Shown: positions 1 to 9,206 of the stretch, piece after piece
How positions within the stretch are numbered: position 1 is the first letter of the stretch
Layout of the letters: every line of letters begins with the position of its first letter
DNA from: an uncultured Pseudomonadota bacterium
GTDB taxonomy: Bacteria; Pseudomonadota; Alphaproteobacteria; RF32; CAG-239
Assembly (NCBI GenBank): GCA_949295005.1
Contig: CASFJL010000006.1
Location: 1 to 55,650 of the forward strand
DNA: 55,650 bases
Direction: 5' to 3'
Translations under genes and position numbers: made by a program
The notes under the pieces: model-generated
The model's database searches: none
What the model was told of the DNA's origin: nothing
The model's input: only the letters and a program-made list of their open reading frames with translations

Positions 1-45
1 GTCCGGATTTTATGTGCTTAATTTATTTCTACTTTGGTGTTGTGA

Positions 46-183
46 TTATGATATTTTTTTATAATTTTTACTCTCTGCCCCATACTTTGACGATGAACCA
101 GTAAATGCAGTGCCAACTTTTCCATCTAAAGGAATACAGTTCTTCATCTCGGAAAGAATTTCTTCAACACTATATTTTCCCAT
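46..183 (-). CDS. small hypothetical protein (45 aa)
   Basis: A short open frame beginning MGKYSVEEIL. I chose the ATG at 183 because a GGGTG stretch lies just upstream on this strand. The frame stays open to an ATG at 258, which would add a hydrophobic 25-residue segment. That upstream start has no ribosome site and abuts the terminator behind the tRNA gene, so the hydrophobic part is probably AT-rich non-coding DNA. No family recognised. It may not be a real gene. Confidence 0.3.
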   Translation of the reverse strand: MGKYSVEEILSEMKNCIPLDGKVGTAFTGSSSKYGAESKNYKKIS

Positions 184-260
184 ATTTTCACCCAAAATTA
201 TAACATTCAATATATAATAACATAAAATAATAATTGTTACAATTAAAAATGCTAACAAAA

Positions 261-287
261 AAAACGACCTTAAAAAAGGTCGTTTTT
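261..287 (-). terminator. Rho-independent terminator after tRNA-Ser
   Basis: Inverted repeat AAAAACGACC / GGTCGTTTTT with a short A/T loop, flanked by T-runs on both strands. It lies directly downstream of the tRNA-Ser gene on the minus strand, where the RNA would end in a U-run. Confidence 0.75.
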
Positions 288-294
288 ACTAGAA

Positions 295-384
295 TGGCGG
301 AGAGGCAGAGATTCGAACTCTGGGTGGGGTCGCCCCCACGACGGTTTTCAAGACCGCTGCATTAAACCACTCTGCCACCTCTCC
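295..384 (-). tRNA. tRNA-Ser (UGA anticodon)
   Basis: Read on the minus strand, a 90-nt cloverleaf with a GGAGAGG acceptor strand, an encoded CCA end, anticodon loop CTTGAAA (anticodon TGA) and a long GC-rich variable arm as expected of class II serine tRNAs. The T-loop TTCGAAT is intact. Confidence 0.95.
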
Positions 385-406
385 AGCAGCATAATGTCTG
401 AAATAG

Positions 407-435
407 CTTTTAATCAAAATTATAAAAAAGGTCAA
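407..435 (-). promoter_or_regulatory. candidate sigma-70 promoter for tRNA-Ser
   Basis: On the minus strand, TTGACC (430-435) and TAAAAG (407-412) are separated by 17 nt. They lie about 22 nt upstream of the tRNA 5' end at 384. Spacing and -35 match are good; the -10 is weak. Confidence 0.4.
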
Positions 436-537
436 GTATTTTTTTTATAATTTTACAATTTTTTTTATAAATGGTATTAATCTTTTCTAAAGCAATCTCT
501 TATTATATTTATTTTCATAATAAAATTGAGGGATGAT

Positions 538-1821
538 ATGAATTTTTCACAAAAATTGTTTTGCTTTTCTATGCTGGTTGGATTTGGGTTAATGTCTTGC
601 ACCAACACTTTCGCTAGTGCTAGTCAGCAAGATTATAACGCTTGGCTCAACCAATTAAAAAAAGAAATGCATGAAAAAGGAATCTCTCAAAAAACTTTAG
701 ATAATGTTTATGCCAAAAATTATTACCCTTCCACACAAAAGATTGTCAAAATTGACCGCAAACAAAATGAATTTGTCTTAACAACATCAGATTACATCAA
801 CAGAGTTGTAAACCCGCAACGAGTTAAAACGGCTCAAGAAAAATATAAGGAATATTATCCAAGATTGAAAAAAATATCAAAGCAATATGGTGTTCAACCA
901 CAGTACATAATTGCATTTTGGGGTGTGGAAACCAATTTTGGTCAGAATTTTGGCGGATATAATGTTTTTGAGGCTTTAACTGTCTTAAGTTATGATAATC
1001 GACGTCCAAAGTTTTTTAGACAAGAGTTGTACAACGCGCTTTTAATTGCAGACAAGCAAAATATAAATATTGAAAAAATGGAAAGTTCTTGGGCCGGAGC
1101 TATGGGCAATTTTCAGTTTATGCCATCAACATACAACAGCTACGCCGTTGACTTTAATCAAGACGGAAAAATTGATATTTGGGGAGATTTTGATGACGCG
1201 GCAGCATCTGCGGCAAATTATCTTTCAAACTTGGGTTGGGATAAAAACACCGAATGGGGAGAAGAGGTTGTTGTCCCATGGAATTTTGATTTTTCTCAAA
1301 CCGGATATAAGAAAATTAAAAAAATTTCTGAGTGGAAAAAACTTGGAATAAAAACAACCAATCAAAAAAATTTGCAATATGCAAATGATTTATCCGCCAG
1401 TTTGATTGCTCCTGAAGGAAAAAAAGGCAAAATTTACCTTGTTTTAAACAATTTCAATAACATTATGCAGTGGAATCGTTCTGAAAATTATGCTTTGTCA
1501 ATTGGCATTTTGGCAGATTATGTTCGTACAGGGCAAAAACACCAAACACAAACAACCTCAATGCCAAATAAATTAGAAACAAAAGATATAATTTTATTGC
1601 AAAAATTTATCAATGAACATAACTATTCAAAGCAAAAATTATCAGAAGATGGAATTTTGGGCAGCCAAACCAAAGAAGCAATAAAAAACATTCAAAGAGA
1701 GGCTCATTTAGTCCCTGATGGGTATCCGGATACTGTTTTGTTGAGTTTAATAAAAGATTATAATTCAACTTTAGGGTTTAAAATTCCGGTTCCGGATAAA
1801 AAGTTATCTAAAAAGAAATAA
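538..1821 (+). CDS. mltB: MltB-family lytic murein transglycosylase
   Basis: 427-aa periplasmic enzyme predicted to cleave the MurNAc-GlcNAc bond of peptidoglycan with 1,6-anhydroMurNAc formation. The catalytic Glu is in GVETNFG (about residue 131), followed by the Gly/Phe-rich MltB core and SWAGAMGNFQFMPSTY. A C-terminal PG_binding_1-type domain (about 345-405, DGILGSQTKEAI) should anchor it to the wall. The N-terminus is a signal sequence ending near TFASA; an LMSC tetrad could instead be a weak lipobox. I place the start at the ATG at 538 because GAGGGA lies just before it; an in-frame TTG at 526 precedes that site. rlpA follows after 70 nt, so wall-remodelling genes cluster here. Confidence 0.92.
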   Translation: MNFSQKLFCFSMLVGFGLMSCTNTFASASQQDYNAWLNQLKKEMHEKGISQKTLDNVYAKNYYPSTQKIVKIDRKQNEFVLTTSDYINRVVNPQRVKTAQEKYKEYYPRLKKISKQYGVQPQYIIAFWGVETNFGQNFGGYNVFEALTVLSYDNRRPKFFRQELYNALLIADKQNINIEKMESSWAGAMGNFQFMPSTYNSYAVDFNQDGKIDIWGDFDDAAASAANYLSNLGWDKNTEWGEEVVVPWNFDFSQTGYKKIKKISEWKKLGIKTTNQKNLQYANDLSASLIAPEGKKGKIYLVLNNFNNIMQWNRSENYALSIGILADYVRTGQKHQTQTTSMPNKLETKDIILLQKFINEHNYSKQKLSEDGILGSQTKEAIKNIQREAHLVPDGYPDTVLLSLIKDYNSTLGFKIPVPDKKLSKKK

Positions 1822-1891
1822 AGTTGCTTTACGAAAGATAAAATTAAGATTAAATTGATATGCAGTTTTTTTTGATAAGATAGGAAGATTA

Positions 1892-2749
1892 ATGAACAAA
1901 AAAGGTTATAAGCTACTGGCCTTGCTTGCAATTATAAACTTAACATTGACATCATGCGCCAGCAACAAGTTGGATTTATATTCACAATCAGCAGCCATCA
2001 GTGGCAAAGGCGGTACCTATAAGGTTGGAAAGCCATATCAAATTGCCGGAAAATGGTATTATCCTGAAGAAGATTATGATTATGTTGAAACAGGAACAGC
2101 TTCTTGGTACGGCAAAGACTTTCATGCAAAATATACGGCAAATGGTGAAATTTATGACATGAACACCTTAACGGCAGCGCATAGAACATTGCCATTACCA
2201 TCAATTGTGCGTGTAACAAACTTGGAAAACGGACGTTCTTTAGTCTTGCGTGTAAATGACAGAGGACCGTTTGCCAAAAACAGAATTATAGATGTTTCTA
2301 AACGCGCATCACAGCTTTTGGGTTTTCAAACGCAAGGAACAGCCAAAGTAAAAGTTGAAATTTTGGAACAAGAAAGTAAGGCTTTGAAAGCAGCTTTAAC
2401 CGGAGCCAAGAGCAATAGTTATGCCTCAAACTATACCAGCAACCAAGTTGTTTCCATCCCGCAAAAGCCGGTGAGCATATACACACCGCAAAAAAGTATA
2501 AATAATACAGGTAATAACAACGGAAATATATTCATTCAAGTAGGTTCTTTTTCCAAACAAACAATGGCTGAAGATTTAAAAAGACAGCTTATGGATTATG
2601 GTCAAATCAGAATAATTCCGGTAGATATATCCGGCAGCACATTTTATCGTGTAAGAGTTGGTCCTTATACAGAAAAGAATGAAGCAGATAAAGTTTTAAG
2701 CAAAATCAAAAATGCAGGTTTAATAGATGCAACGCTTGTTAATAAATAA
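1892..2749 (+). CDS. rlpA: RlpA septal-ring lytic transglycosylase lipoprotein
   Basis: 285 aa. An N-terminal lipoprotein signal with lipobox LTSC predicts lipidation at about Cys22. The double-psi beta-barrel (about 68-155) contains GTASWYGKDFHAKYTANGE and VNDRGPF, the family hallmarks; RlpA cleaves naked glycan strands. The C-terminal SPOR domain (about 210-282, FIQVGSFSKQ to VRVGPY) binds denuded peptidoglycan at division sites. A start at 1892 is supported by AGGAAG upstream. It lies between mltB and dacC, all wall enzymes on one strand. Confidence 0.95.
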   Translation: MNKKGYKLLALLAIINLTLTSCASNKLDLYSQSAAISGKGGTYKVGKPYQIAGKWYYPEEDYDYVETGTASWYGKDFHAKYTANGEIYDMNTLTAAHRTLPLPSIVRVTNLENGRSLVLRVNDRGPFAKNRIIDVSKRASQLLGFQTQGTAKVKVEILEQESKALKAALTGAKSNSYASNYTSNQVVSIPQKPVSIYTPQKSINNTGNNNGNIFIQVGSFSKQTMAEDLKRQLMDYGQIRIIPVDISGSTFYRVRVGPYTEKNEADKVLSKIKNAGLIDATLVNK

Positions 2750-2773
2750 GTTTTAAGAAAAAAAGGAAAAGAA

Positions 2774-3940
2774 ATGGTGTCAAAATCTAAATTATATCTT
2801 TCAACATTAATTGTTTCAGGTGTTTTATTTTCATTTGTTTCATCAGCCCATGCAATTGAAACAAAAGCCAAAAATTTAATTTTAATGGATTATGACACAG
2901 GGCAATATTTATATTCAAAAGATGCTCAAAAGATGATTCCTCCGGCATCAATGAGTAAGCTGATGACTGTTTATATTATATTTTCCAAACTCAAAGACGG
3001 TTCTTTGAGTGAAGATGATGTTTTCACGGTAAGTGAAAATGCATGGAGAAAAGGTGGTGCTGCAAGTGGAAGTTCTACCATGTTTTTGAATATAAAAGAA
3101 AAAGTCAGAGTTGGTGATTTAATTCAAGGCATTATCATCCAATCAGGTAATGACGCCTGCATTGTTGCTGCAGAAAACATTGCCGGTTCAGAAGAAGATT
3201 TTGCTCATTTAATGAATATAACTGCAAAAAAACTTGGAATGAACAATTCTTCCTTTGCCAATGCAACAGGTTGGCCGCATCCGGATCAAAGAATGTCTGT
3301 TGAAGATTTGGCAAAGTTAGCCAGAATAATAATACACGAATTTCCTGAATATTATCATTTTTTCTCAGAAAAAAATTATACGCACAACGGCATAAGACAA
3401 GGAAACCGCAACCCATTGTTATACAGTATGCCTGAAGCAGATGGCTTAAAAACTGGGCACACGGAAGAAGCCGGCTTTTGTTTAACAGCTTCAGCCAAAA
3501 GAGGAGACAGAAGATTAATAAGTGTGATGAGCGGCTTATCTTCTAACCGAGAAAGATCTGAAGAAGCTGAAAAAATCATGAACTGGGGTTTTAGAGAATT
3601 TGATAATTATAAAATTTTAAAACAAGGTCAAAAAGTTGCAGAAATTCCGGTTTGGTTGGGAGAAGAAAAGACGGTAGACTTGCTGGTTAATCAAGATGTG
3701 TTAAAAACAATCAAAAAGAGCAAAGCTCAAAAAGTAAAGATGACCGCCGTTTACAGCAAACCGGCAAAAGCTCCTATTGCACAAGGAGATAAGTTGGGTG
3801 TTGTTAGGGTGGAAATTCCCGGAAAAGAAACCTTTGAAGTTGATTTGATTGCCAACAAAGATATCAAAAAAATTGGTTGGTTTGGTAAAATAATTGCCAA
3901 TATCAAATATTTGTTATTTGGAGCTGAAAATAATGAATAA
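2774..3940 (+). CDS. dacC: D-alanyl-D-alanine carboxypeptidase (PBP5/6, peptidase S11)
   Basis: 388-aa penicillin-binding protein trimming pentapeptide stems. A signal peptide ends near AHA (about 27). The three active-site motifs are present: SxxK as SMSK (59-62), SxN as SGN (124-126) and KTG (226-228). The C-terminal part (about 270-370) matches the PBP5 C-terminal beta domain and ends in a region that could form a membrane-associating helix. It overlaps tmk by 8 nt, which suggests translational coupling. Which of DacA, DacC or DacD it equals cannot be settled from sequence alone. Confidence 0.92.
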   Translation: MVSKSKLYLSTLIVSGVLFSFVSSAHAIETKAKNLILMDYDTGQYLYSKDAQKMIPPASMSKLMTVYIIFSKLKDGSLSEDDVFTVSENAWRKGGAASGSSTMFLNIKEKVRVGDLIQGIIIQSGNDACIVAAENIAGSEEDFAHLMNITAKKLGMNNSSFANATGWPHPDQRMSVEDLAKLARIIIHEFPEYYHFFSEKNYTHNGIRQGNRNPLLYSMPEADGLKTGHTEEAGFCLTASAKRGDRRLISVMSGLSSNRERSEEAEKIMNWGFREFDNYKILKQGQKVAEIPVWLGEEKTVDLLVNQDVLKTIKKSKAQKVKMTAVYSKPAKAPIAQGDKLGVVRVEIPGKETFEVDLIANKDIKKIGWFGKIIANIKYLLFGAENNE

Positions 3941-4586
3941 AAAAGGCTATTTTATAACTTTTGAGGGAGGAGAAGGAACCGGAAAATCCACTCAAATAAA
4001 ATTGTTGGCAGATTTTCTTGAAAAAAAAGGTGTGGTAACAGTTTTGACCAAAGAACCCGGAGGTACGGAAGTTGGTCAAGATTTAAGAAAAATTCTTGTC
4101 ACCGGAGAACCTGATAAAATGGATGCCGTTGCTGAGGCACTATTATATTATGCAGATAGACGTATTCATATGACCAAAAAAGTTTGGCCTGCACTTGAAC
4201 AAGGAAAATGGGTGTTAAGTGATCGTTTTGCAGATTCTACCGTTGCATATCAATATTATGGTTACAACAAAAAAATAGACAAAAGCATTTTGCAAGATTT
4301 ATATAACTTAGCAGTAGGGGATTTTAAACCCGATTTAACCATTTTATTAGATATAGATCCCCAAATAGGATTATCTCGCTCCATAAAAAAAGCTCAAGGA
4401 ATGCAGGTAAAAGAATTGCGTCATGAAGGCAGAGAGATGGCTTTTCATCAAAATTTACGAGAAGGTTTTCTAGAAATTGCCAAAGAAAATCCGGATCGTT
4501 TTGCAATATTTGACGCCAATCAAGAAATATTGTCTTTACATACTCAAATTGCAGATTATGTTATGAAAAGATTTGGGCTTATATAA
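3933..4586 (+). CDS. tmk: thymidylate kinase
   Basis: 217 aa, normal length. It phosphorylates dTMP to dTDP using ATP. The P-loop is GGEGTGKST at the N-terminus, the DR[FY] motif is SDRFADST, and the TMP-specificity stretch EPGGT is present. The start is the ATG at 3933, where the protein begins MNKKGYFITFEGG; the longer frame from 3894 runs into dacC and adds a non-family extension. It overlaps dacC by 8 nt and shares one base with holB (TAATG). A tmk-holB pair is widespread in proteobacteria and links dTTP supply with replication. Confidence 0.95.
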   Translation: MNKKGYFITFEGGEGTGKSTQIKLLADFLEKKGVVTVLTKEPGGTEVGQDLRKILVTGEPDKMDAVAEALLYYADRRIHMTKKVWPALEQGKWVLSDRFADSTVAYQYYGYNKKIDKSILQDLYNLAVGDFKPDLTILLDIDPQIGLSRSIKKAQGMQVKELRHEGREMAFHQNLREGFLEIAKENPDRFAIFDANQEILSLHTQIADYVMKRFGLI

Positions 4587-5644
4587 TGTCAGAAACAGAA
4601 ATTGTTAATATTTCACCAAAAGAAAACACATATCTTCTTGGTCATGAACAAGAAGAAACCTTTTTGTTGGATGCATGGAAAGAAAACAGATTACACAATT
4701 CTATATTAATAAGTGGCATATCAGGCATTGGCAAAGCTACATTAGCTTATAAATTTGCCAAATTTTTATTATCTGCAGATGAAAAGAAAAGAGCAGAATA
4801 TAGCAGTTTGAATATATCTATGCAAGATTCTAACGCCAAACTTGTTTCAAACAACTCTCATCCAGACTTAAAAATAATAGAAAGAGACTATATTGAAACA
4901 GACAAAAAAAAGATAATAAAAGCCATTAAAGACGGAGATGCGTTAGATGAAGAAGAATTAAAAAGCTTAAAAAAATCAACAAATATCCGTATTGATGAAG
5001 TAAGAACAATCAATGAATTTTTGGCTAAAAAGTCTGGCAATGACGGCTGGCGCGTGGTAATTGTTGATAGTATAGATGATATGAATTCAGCCAGTGCCAA
5101 CGCAATTTTAAAGGTTTTGGAAGAACCTCCATACAAAACTTTAATGATTTTAATCAGCCACAATCCAAACAGATTGTTACCTACAATCAAATCCAGATGT
5201 GCCAAAATAAACCTAAAACCCCTAGATGAAAAGATTGTTGCCTCATTATTAAGAAGATATCGCCCTGATTTAGATGAGCCAAGCATAAAAGAGTTATCAT
5301 CATTGAGTTCCGGAAGCATTGGAAAAGCCTTAAATTATGCCGATAATGATGCGTTAAACGTATATAGATTATTATCAGAAATAATTCTGAGCAAAGAAAA
5401 ATTAGAGTTAAAAAGCTTACTTGACTTTATTAATTTATATTCCGCAAATGAAGATACTTATGAGTTGGTAAAAGAATTAATCTTAAAATTTATTGCGGAA
5501 AACATTCAAAAAGTGCACAATATAGAAGATTTTTCTAAATCTTGGGAAGAAAGTATCAAAATTTTTAATGAAACTTCTGCCTTAAATTTAGATAAAAAGC
5601 AAGCATTAATGAATGTTATTATCAACCTGAATAAAAGGATATAA
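4586..5644 (+). CDS. holB: DNA polymerase III subunit delta'
   Basis: 352-aa clamp-loader subunit. Its AAA+ fold is seen from the Walker A-like SGISGIGKAT (about 45-55) and the conserved SANAILKVLEEPP segment (about 170-185), followed by SHNPNRLLPTIKSRC, which holds the sensor 1 region. The zinc-module cysteines of E. coli delta' are not evident; an acidic and lysine-rich insertion occupies that area (about 90-140). It starts within the tmk stop codon and is followed at once by tatD. Confidence 0.9.
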   Translation: MSETEIVNISPKENTYLLGHEQEETFLLDAWKENRLHNSILISGISGIGKATLAYKFAKFLLSADEKKRAEYSSLNISMQDSNAKLVSNNSHPDLKIIERDYIETDKKKIIKAIKDGDALDEEELKSLKKSTNIRIDEVRTINEFLAKKSGNDGWRVVIVDSIDDMNSASANAILKVLEEPPYKTLMILISHNPNRLLPTIKSRCAKINLKPLDEKIVASLLRRYRPDLDEPSIKELSSLSSGSIGKALNYADNDALNVYRLLSEIILSKEKLELKSLLDFINLYSANEDTYELVKELILKFIAENIQKVHNIEDFSKSWEESIKIFNETSALNLDKKQALMNVIINLNKRI

Positions 5645-5645
5645 A

Positions 5646-6440
5646 ATGTTAGTAGACAGCCATTGTCATTTAACTTATGAAGATTTTGAAGAAGACTTTG
5701 AAGACGTTTTAAAAAGAGCAAAAGAAAATGGTGTAACCACAATATTGAATGTGGGCAACAACATTGGAGAAATTGCAACACAACTTGACATGGCAGAAAA
5801 ATATCCTTTTATGTATACGTCTGTTGGTGTTCATCCGCATAATGCTGAGGAATATCCTAATATTTCGGCTCAAGATTTTATTAAAGTGGCTCAACATAAA
5901 AAAGTTGTAGCTATTGGAGAATGCGGATTAGATTATTATTATGATTATTCACCCAAAGATGTGCAGATAAAAGTTTTCAAGGAGCAAATAAAAGCGGCAC
6001 AAGAAACCGGCTTGCCCTTAATTATTCATACCAGAGACGCAGATGAAGACACCATAAGCATTTTAGATGAAATGTATCAAAAAAAGCCTTTTTCAGGAGA
6101 GTTGCATTGTTTTTCTTCGAGCAAAGCTTTGGCAGAGTATGCATTATCCATAGGTTTTTATCTTTCTGCATCCGGAATTATCACATTTAACAAATCAGGA
6201 GAATTAAGAGATATTTTTGCAGATATTCCGTTAGAAAAATTGCTGGTTGAAACAGATTCTCCGTTTTTGGCACCTGTTCCGATGAGAGGACACAGAAATG
6301 AACCTTCTTATATTATTCACACAGCAGAAAAGTTGGCTCAAATCAAAGGGATAAGTTTTGAAAAAATAGCAGAAATAACTTCTGATAATTTTTATAAATT
6401 ATTTAGAAAAGCCAGTGATAAAGGGAGATATGAGTTTTAA
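5646..6440 (+). CDS. tatD: TatD-family metal-dependent hydrolase / DNase
   Basis: 264-aa TIM-barrel metallohydrolase. Metal ligands are recognisable in DSHCHL (N-terminus), the SVGVHPH segment, GECGLDYY, IIHTRDAD, LHCFSSS and VETDSPFL. TatD proteins act as 3'-5' exonucleases in DNA repair and RNA turnover. It begins one base after holB ends and overlaps the next gene by one base, so it lies inside the tmk-holB operon. Confidence 0.93.
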   Translation: MLVDSHCHLTYEDFEEDFEDVLKRAKENGVTTILNVGNNIGEIATQLDMAEKYPFMYTSVGVHPHNAEEYPNISAQDFIKVAQHKKVVAIGECGLDYYYDYSPKDVQIKVFKEQIKAAQETGLPLIIHTRDADEDTISILDEMYQKKPFSGELHCFSSSKALAEYALSIGFYLSASGIITFNKSGELRDIFADIPLEKLLVETDSPFLAPVPMRGHRNEPSYIIHTAEKLAQIKGISFEKIAEITSDNFYKLFRKASDKGRYEF

Positions 6441-7309
6441 TGAATAAGGTAATTATTTTAGGGGCGGGAGCTGCTCCCGGGGTTCCGTCATTAAGTAGTG
6501 GTTGGGGAGATTGCAACCCTCAAAATCCTCTAAACATCAGAACCCGAACAGACACTTATGTTGAGATTGGAGATACTAAAATTTTAATTGACACTTCTCC
6601 GGATGTCAGACAACACTTAATCAGCAATAATATCAAAAGATTAGATGCTGTTTTATATACACATGCGCATGCAGACCATTTGCACGGTATTGATGATTTG
6701 AGAGAGATTACGCGTATTCGCTTGCATGATGCATATTTAGAACAAGGCGAAATTGCATATCATAAGGGAATATATAATTATGATGGCTTAAATAAGGTTG
6801 GAGATTTAAGTATTCAGTGTTATGCCTTAAAAGAAACGGCAAAAGTCATAAAAAAAAGATTTTCTTATTTGGTTGAAGGCAGATTTACCAAAAAGAAAAA
6901 TCTATTTTATACCCCGAGTTATAAAATAAAAGAAATCAAAGCTAATCATGAATTTTATATTAATGATGTTAAAATAACCCCCATAAAACTATTAGGACAC
7001 AATGTTCCCTCAATTGGCTATGTTTTTAATGATGGAGAATATGTCCATATATCAGATTTTAAGACACTACCGTCATCGGCATTCAAACAAATCAAAATAC
7101 GACCAAAATTGTTGGTTATTCCATTGACCACACCTTTTGAGCAAAGAGCACATGCCGGATTTGAAATGGTTATGAATGTTATAAAGCAAATAAATCCTGA
7201 AAAAGCCGTCATAAACCACATGGCAAGCGAGTGTGATTATGATGAAATCAATCAAAAAACACCAAATTTTGTCACACCGGCATTTGACGGAATGAAAATT
7301 GAATGGTAA
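6440..7309 (+). CDS. MBL-fold metallo-hydrolase (PhnP-like)
   Basis: 289-aa metallo-beta-lactamase-fold hydrolase. The metal motif is THAHADHLHG (about 74-83); a downstream GHNVPSIGY, the HISDF Asp and a C-terminal NHMASECDYDE region supply the other ligands. The family resembles PhnP phosphoribosyl 1,2-cyclic phosphodiesterase, but the physiological substrate of the alphaproteobacterial tatD-linked version is unknown. It starts in the tatD stop (TAATG). The protein is somewhat longer than typical because of a Lys-rich insertion around 135-175. Confidence 0.85.
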   Translation: MNKVIILGAGAAPGVPSLSSGWGDCNPQNPLNIRTRTDTYVEIGDTKILIDTSPDVRQHLISNNIKRLDAVLYTHAHADHLHGIDDLREITRIRLHDAYLEQGEIAYHKGIYNYDGLNKVGDLSIQCYALKETAKVIKKRFSYLVEGRFTKKKNLFYTPSYKIKEIKANHEFYINDVKITPIKLLGHNVPSIGYVFNDGEYVHISDFKTLPSSAFKQIKIRPKLLVIPLTTPFEQRAHAGFEMVMNVIKQINPEKAVINHMASECDYDEINQKTPNFVTPAFDGMKIEW

Positions 7310-7346
7310 TCTAAGAAAAAATAAGAAAAGAGAAAGGTAATGTAAT

Positions 7347-8216
7347 ATGTTATGTATCTATCACGTTGCAGATCATGATGGTAAAGGTTCTGCCGGAATT
7401 GTAAAAAGCGTATATCCAGAAATTGAATGTTTTGGGCTCAATCATGATATGGAAATCCCTTATGATGAGATAAAAAAACATGACAAAATCATTGTTTGCG
7501 ATATTGCTTTGCCTCTGGATTTTATGTTTGAGCTGAATGAAACCAAAGATTTTACATGGATAGATCATCACGTTTCTGTAATAAAAGAATATGAAGAAGC
7601 AGTAAAGAACGGCAAACCGGAGATAAAAGGTTTAAGAAGGGTCGGAACAGCCGCCATGTGCCTAACATGGGAATATTTTTATCCTGATAAGCCTTTACCG
7701 GAAGGTATCAAGCTCTTAGGCTTGAATGATTTGTTCAAGCTAGAAGACAAGCGCGTCCGCCCGTTTGAATACGCCATTCAGTCTATGGGGGTTAACAAAC
7801 CGCAAGACGAAATTTGGCAAAAGTTAATTAATAATGAAATTGATATTGATGAGACCGTTGCCAAAGGTGAGGCGATTTTATCTTGGATTAAGGTCAGAAA
7901 CTATCGTTTGGTGCGTTGTATTGCTTTTGAGAGCCAATATATGGGTTTGCGCTGCATTTGTGCCAATATGCCGCAAGGATATTCCGAGTTTTTTGATTCC
8001 ATTGACAATATCAAAGACTATGACATGATGGTCAATTTTTATATGAACAAGAAAAATCAGTGGAATTTATCTTTTTATACAGACAAAGACAATGTTGATG
8101 TATCAAAAATAGCGGCAAGCTTTGGTGGCGGTGGCCATCAAAAAGCAGCCGGCGCATCAAAACTCGAAAAATTGCCGGAATTTTTATTGCAAGGCAAATT
8201 ATTACCGCAATATTAA
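7347..8216 (+). CDS. DHH-family phosphoesterase
   Basis: 289 aa. The N-terminal DHH domain has an HVADHDGKGSAG segment (nucleic-acid phosphoesterases usually start with HxDxDG here), VCDIAL and the DHHVS triad motif (about 74). The C-terminal DHHA1 domain carries FGGGGHQKAAG (about 260-270). The family includes NrnA/NrnB nanoRNases and cyclic-dinucleotide phosphodiesterases; I cannot choose between oligoribonuclease and signalling roles. GAGAAAGG precedes the ATG at a usable distance. A strong terminator follows the stop. Confidence 0.85.
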   Translation: MLCIYHVADHDGKGSAGIVKSVYPEIECFGLNHDMEIPYDEIKKHDKIIVCDIALPLDFMFELNETKDFTWIDHHVSVIKEYEEAVKNGKPEIKGLRRVGTAAMCLTWEYFYPDKPLPEGIKLLGLNDLFKLEDKRVRPFEYAIQSMGVNKPQDEIWQKLINNEIDIDETVAKGEAILSWIKVRNYRLVRCIAFESQYMGLRCICANMPQGYSEFFDSIDNIKDYDMMVNFYMNKKNQWNLSFYTDKDNVDVSKIAASFGGGGHQKAAGASKLEKLPEFLLQGKLLPQY

Positions 8217-8221
8217 AAAGC

Positions 8222-8259
8222 AAAACGCCTCGATTTATAAAATCGGGGCGTTTTTTTTT
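8222..8259. terminator. bidirectional Rho-independent terminator
   Basis: A long inverted repeat AAAACGCCTCGATTT / AATCGGGGCGTTTT with a 4-nt loop, followed by nine T on the plus strand and flanked by A-rich sequence giving U-richness on the minus strand. It sits between the convergent DHH gene and the minus-strand gene ending at 8266. Confidence 0.9.
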
Positions 8260-8265
8260 AGTTTT

Positions 8266-8922
8266 TTACTTTTGAACGATGGTTAAATCACCGCTCAAGA
8301 AACCAACATTAGAGGCGGCTTCTTCCAAAGCTTCAGCTTTTCTTGTTTCCACCTCAAGAGCCGTTCTTTTGATTTTCCGTTCCTCAGCCGTATTAAGACG
8401 CTGGTCGCGACGGTTTTCCAGCCGTTCGGCTTCAGCCGTATAACCATGAGCATCTTTTTTTGCTTTAGCTGAAATCAGGCTGTCTTTTGCCAGTTGATAT
8501 TGCAAAGCTTGTAATTCTAATTCCGCAATCTTTCTTGCCTTAATCGCTTTTTCTATATCTTCTGGCAATGAAAACTCTATTGAAGAAGATGCGTTCACGC
8601 CTGTTTTCTCATAGAAAACAGAATCAGCATAGGCCATAATTGCAACCTGATCGTTTAAGACTGCATCAAAAGGATAGGCTCTAACGGCCTCCTTAAGTGA
8701 AGAGGCATAATGTTTTTTATAATCACCCCATTCAAATATGGAGTTGTCGACAGATCCTTTGATGTTTACCTTTAAGGTTACACCGTCTTTCATAATCTTT
8801 GTTTCTTGCAGCAAATCACTATTAAATATATTGAATGCAAAGTAAAAGATTACAAAAATCACAAAAACTGCGCAAATTCTGTAAAAAGCGCCTGATTTAA
8901 AAAAATTAAAAAAATTTTTCAT
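8266..8922 (-). CDS. membrane-anchored coiled-coil protein, possibly SPFH/prohibitin-like
   Basis: 218 aa of uncertain family. One N-terminal membrane helix (about 15-32) is followed by a short beta-rich region (GVTLKVNIKGSVDN) and then a long Glu/Lys/Ala-rich helix (about 120-200) typical of coiled coils. The layout (TM, small alpha/beta domain, Ala-Glu-rich helix ending with a hydrophobic FLSGDLTIV patch) recalls a cut-down stomatin/prohibitin protein. I cannot confirm this without a profile search. It is a lone gene converging on the DHH gene. Confidence 0.6.
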   Translation of the reverse strand: MKNFFNFFKSGAFYRICAVFVIFVIFYFAFNIFNSDLLQETKIMKDGVTLKVNIKGSVDNSIFEWGDYKKHYASSLKEAVRAYPFDAVLNDQVAIMAYADSVFYEKTGVNASSSIEFSLPEDIEKAIKARKIAELELQALQYQLAKDSLISAKAKKDAHGYTAEAERLENRRDQRLNTAEERKIKRTALEVETRKAEALEEAASNVGFLSGDLTIVQK

Positions 8923-9124
8923 AATGATATTTTTTTTAAGTTAAACAATAATTTTTTTTACTAAAGATATGTATATAGCATTTTGTCTATTATGTCAATG
9001 CGTTTTTATGAAAAAAACACATATAGGTTAGAAGTTGTGTCGCTAAAATTTTCATTTGATAATCTTTATGGCTATTTTTTCTGTGAATGATTATTAAAAA
9101 AGGCTCAAAAATTAAGATTTTTGC

Positions 9125-9152
9125 TTGAGAAATTTGCAAATTGTTGTAAAAT
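9125..9152 (+). promoter_or_regulatory. candidate sigma-70 promoter for metG
   Basis: TTGAGA (9125-9130) and TAAAAT (9147-9152) are 16 nt apart and end 55 nt before the metG start. The surrounding 8923-9206 gap (about 280 bases, divergent genes on both sides) holds no other gene I can support; it is very AT-rich, so chance matches are likely. Confidence 0.35.
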
Positions 9153-9206
9153 CGCATAGTTAAAAAACAAAATAACAAAAATAAATTTTTAATGGAGAAT
9201 TTTATA

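Noticed and set aside
4888..5319. 143-codon open frame opposite to holB
   Set aside because: It lies fully inside a well-identified gene on the other strand and has no family features.
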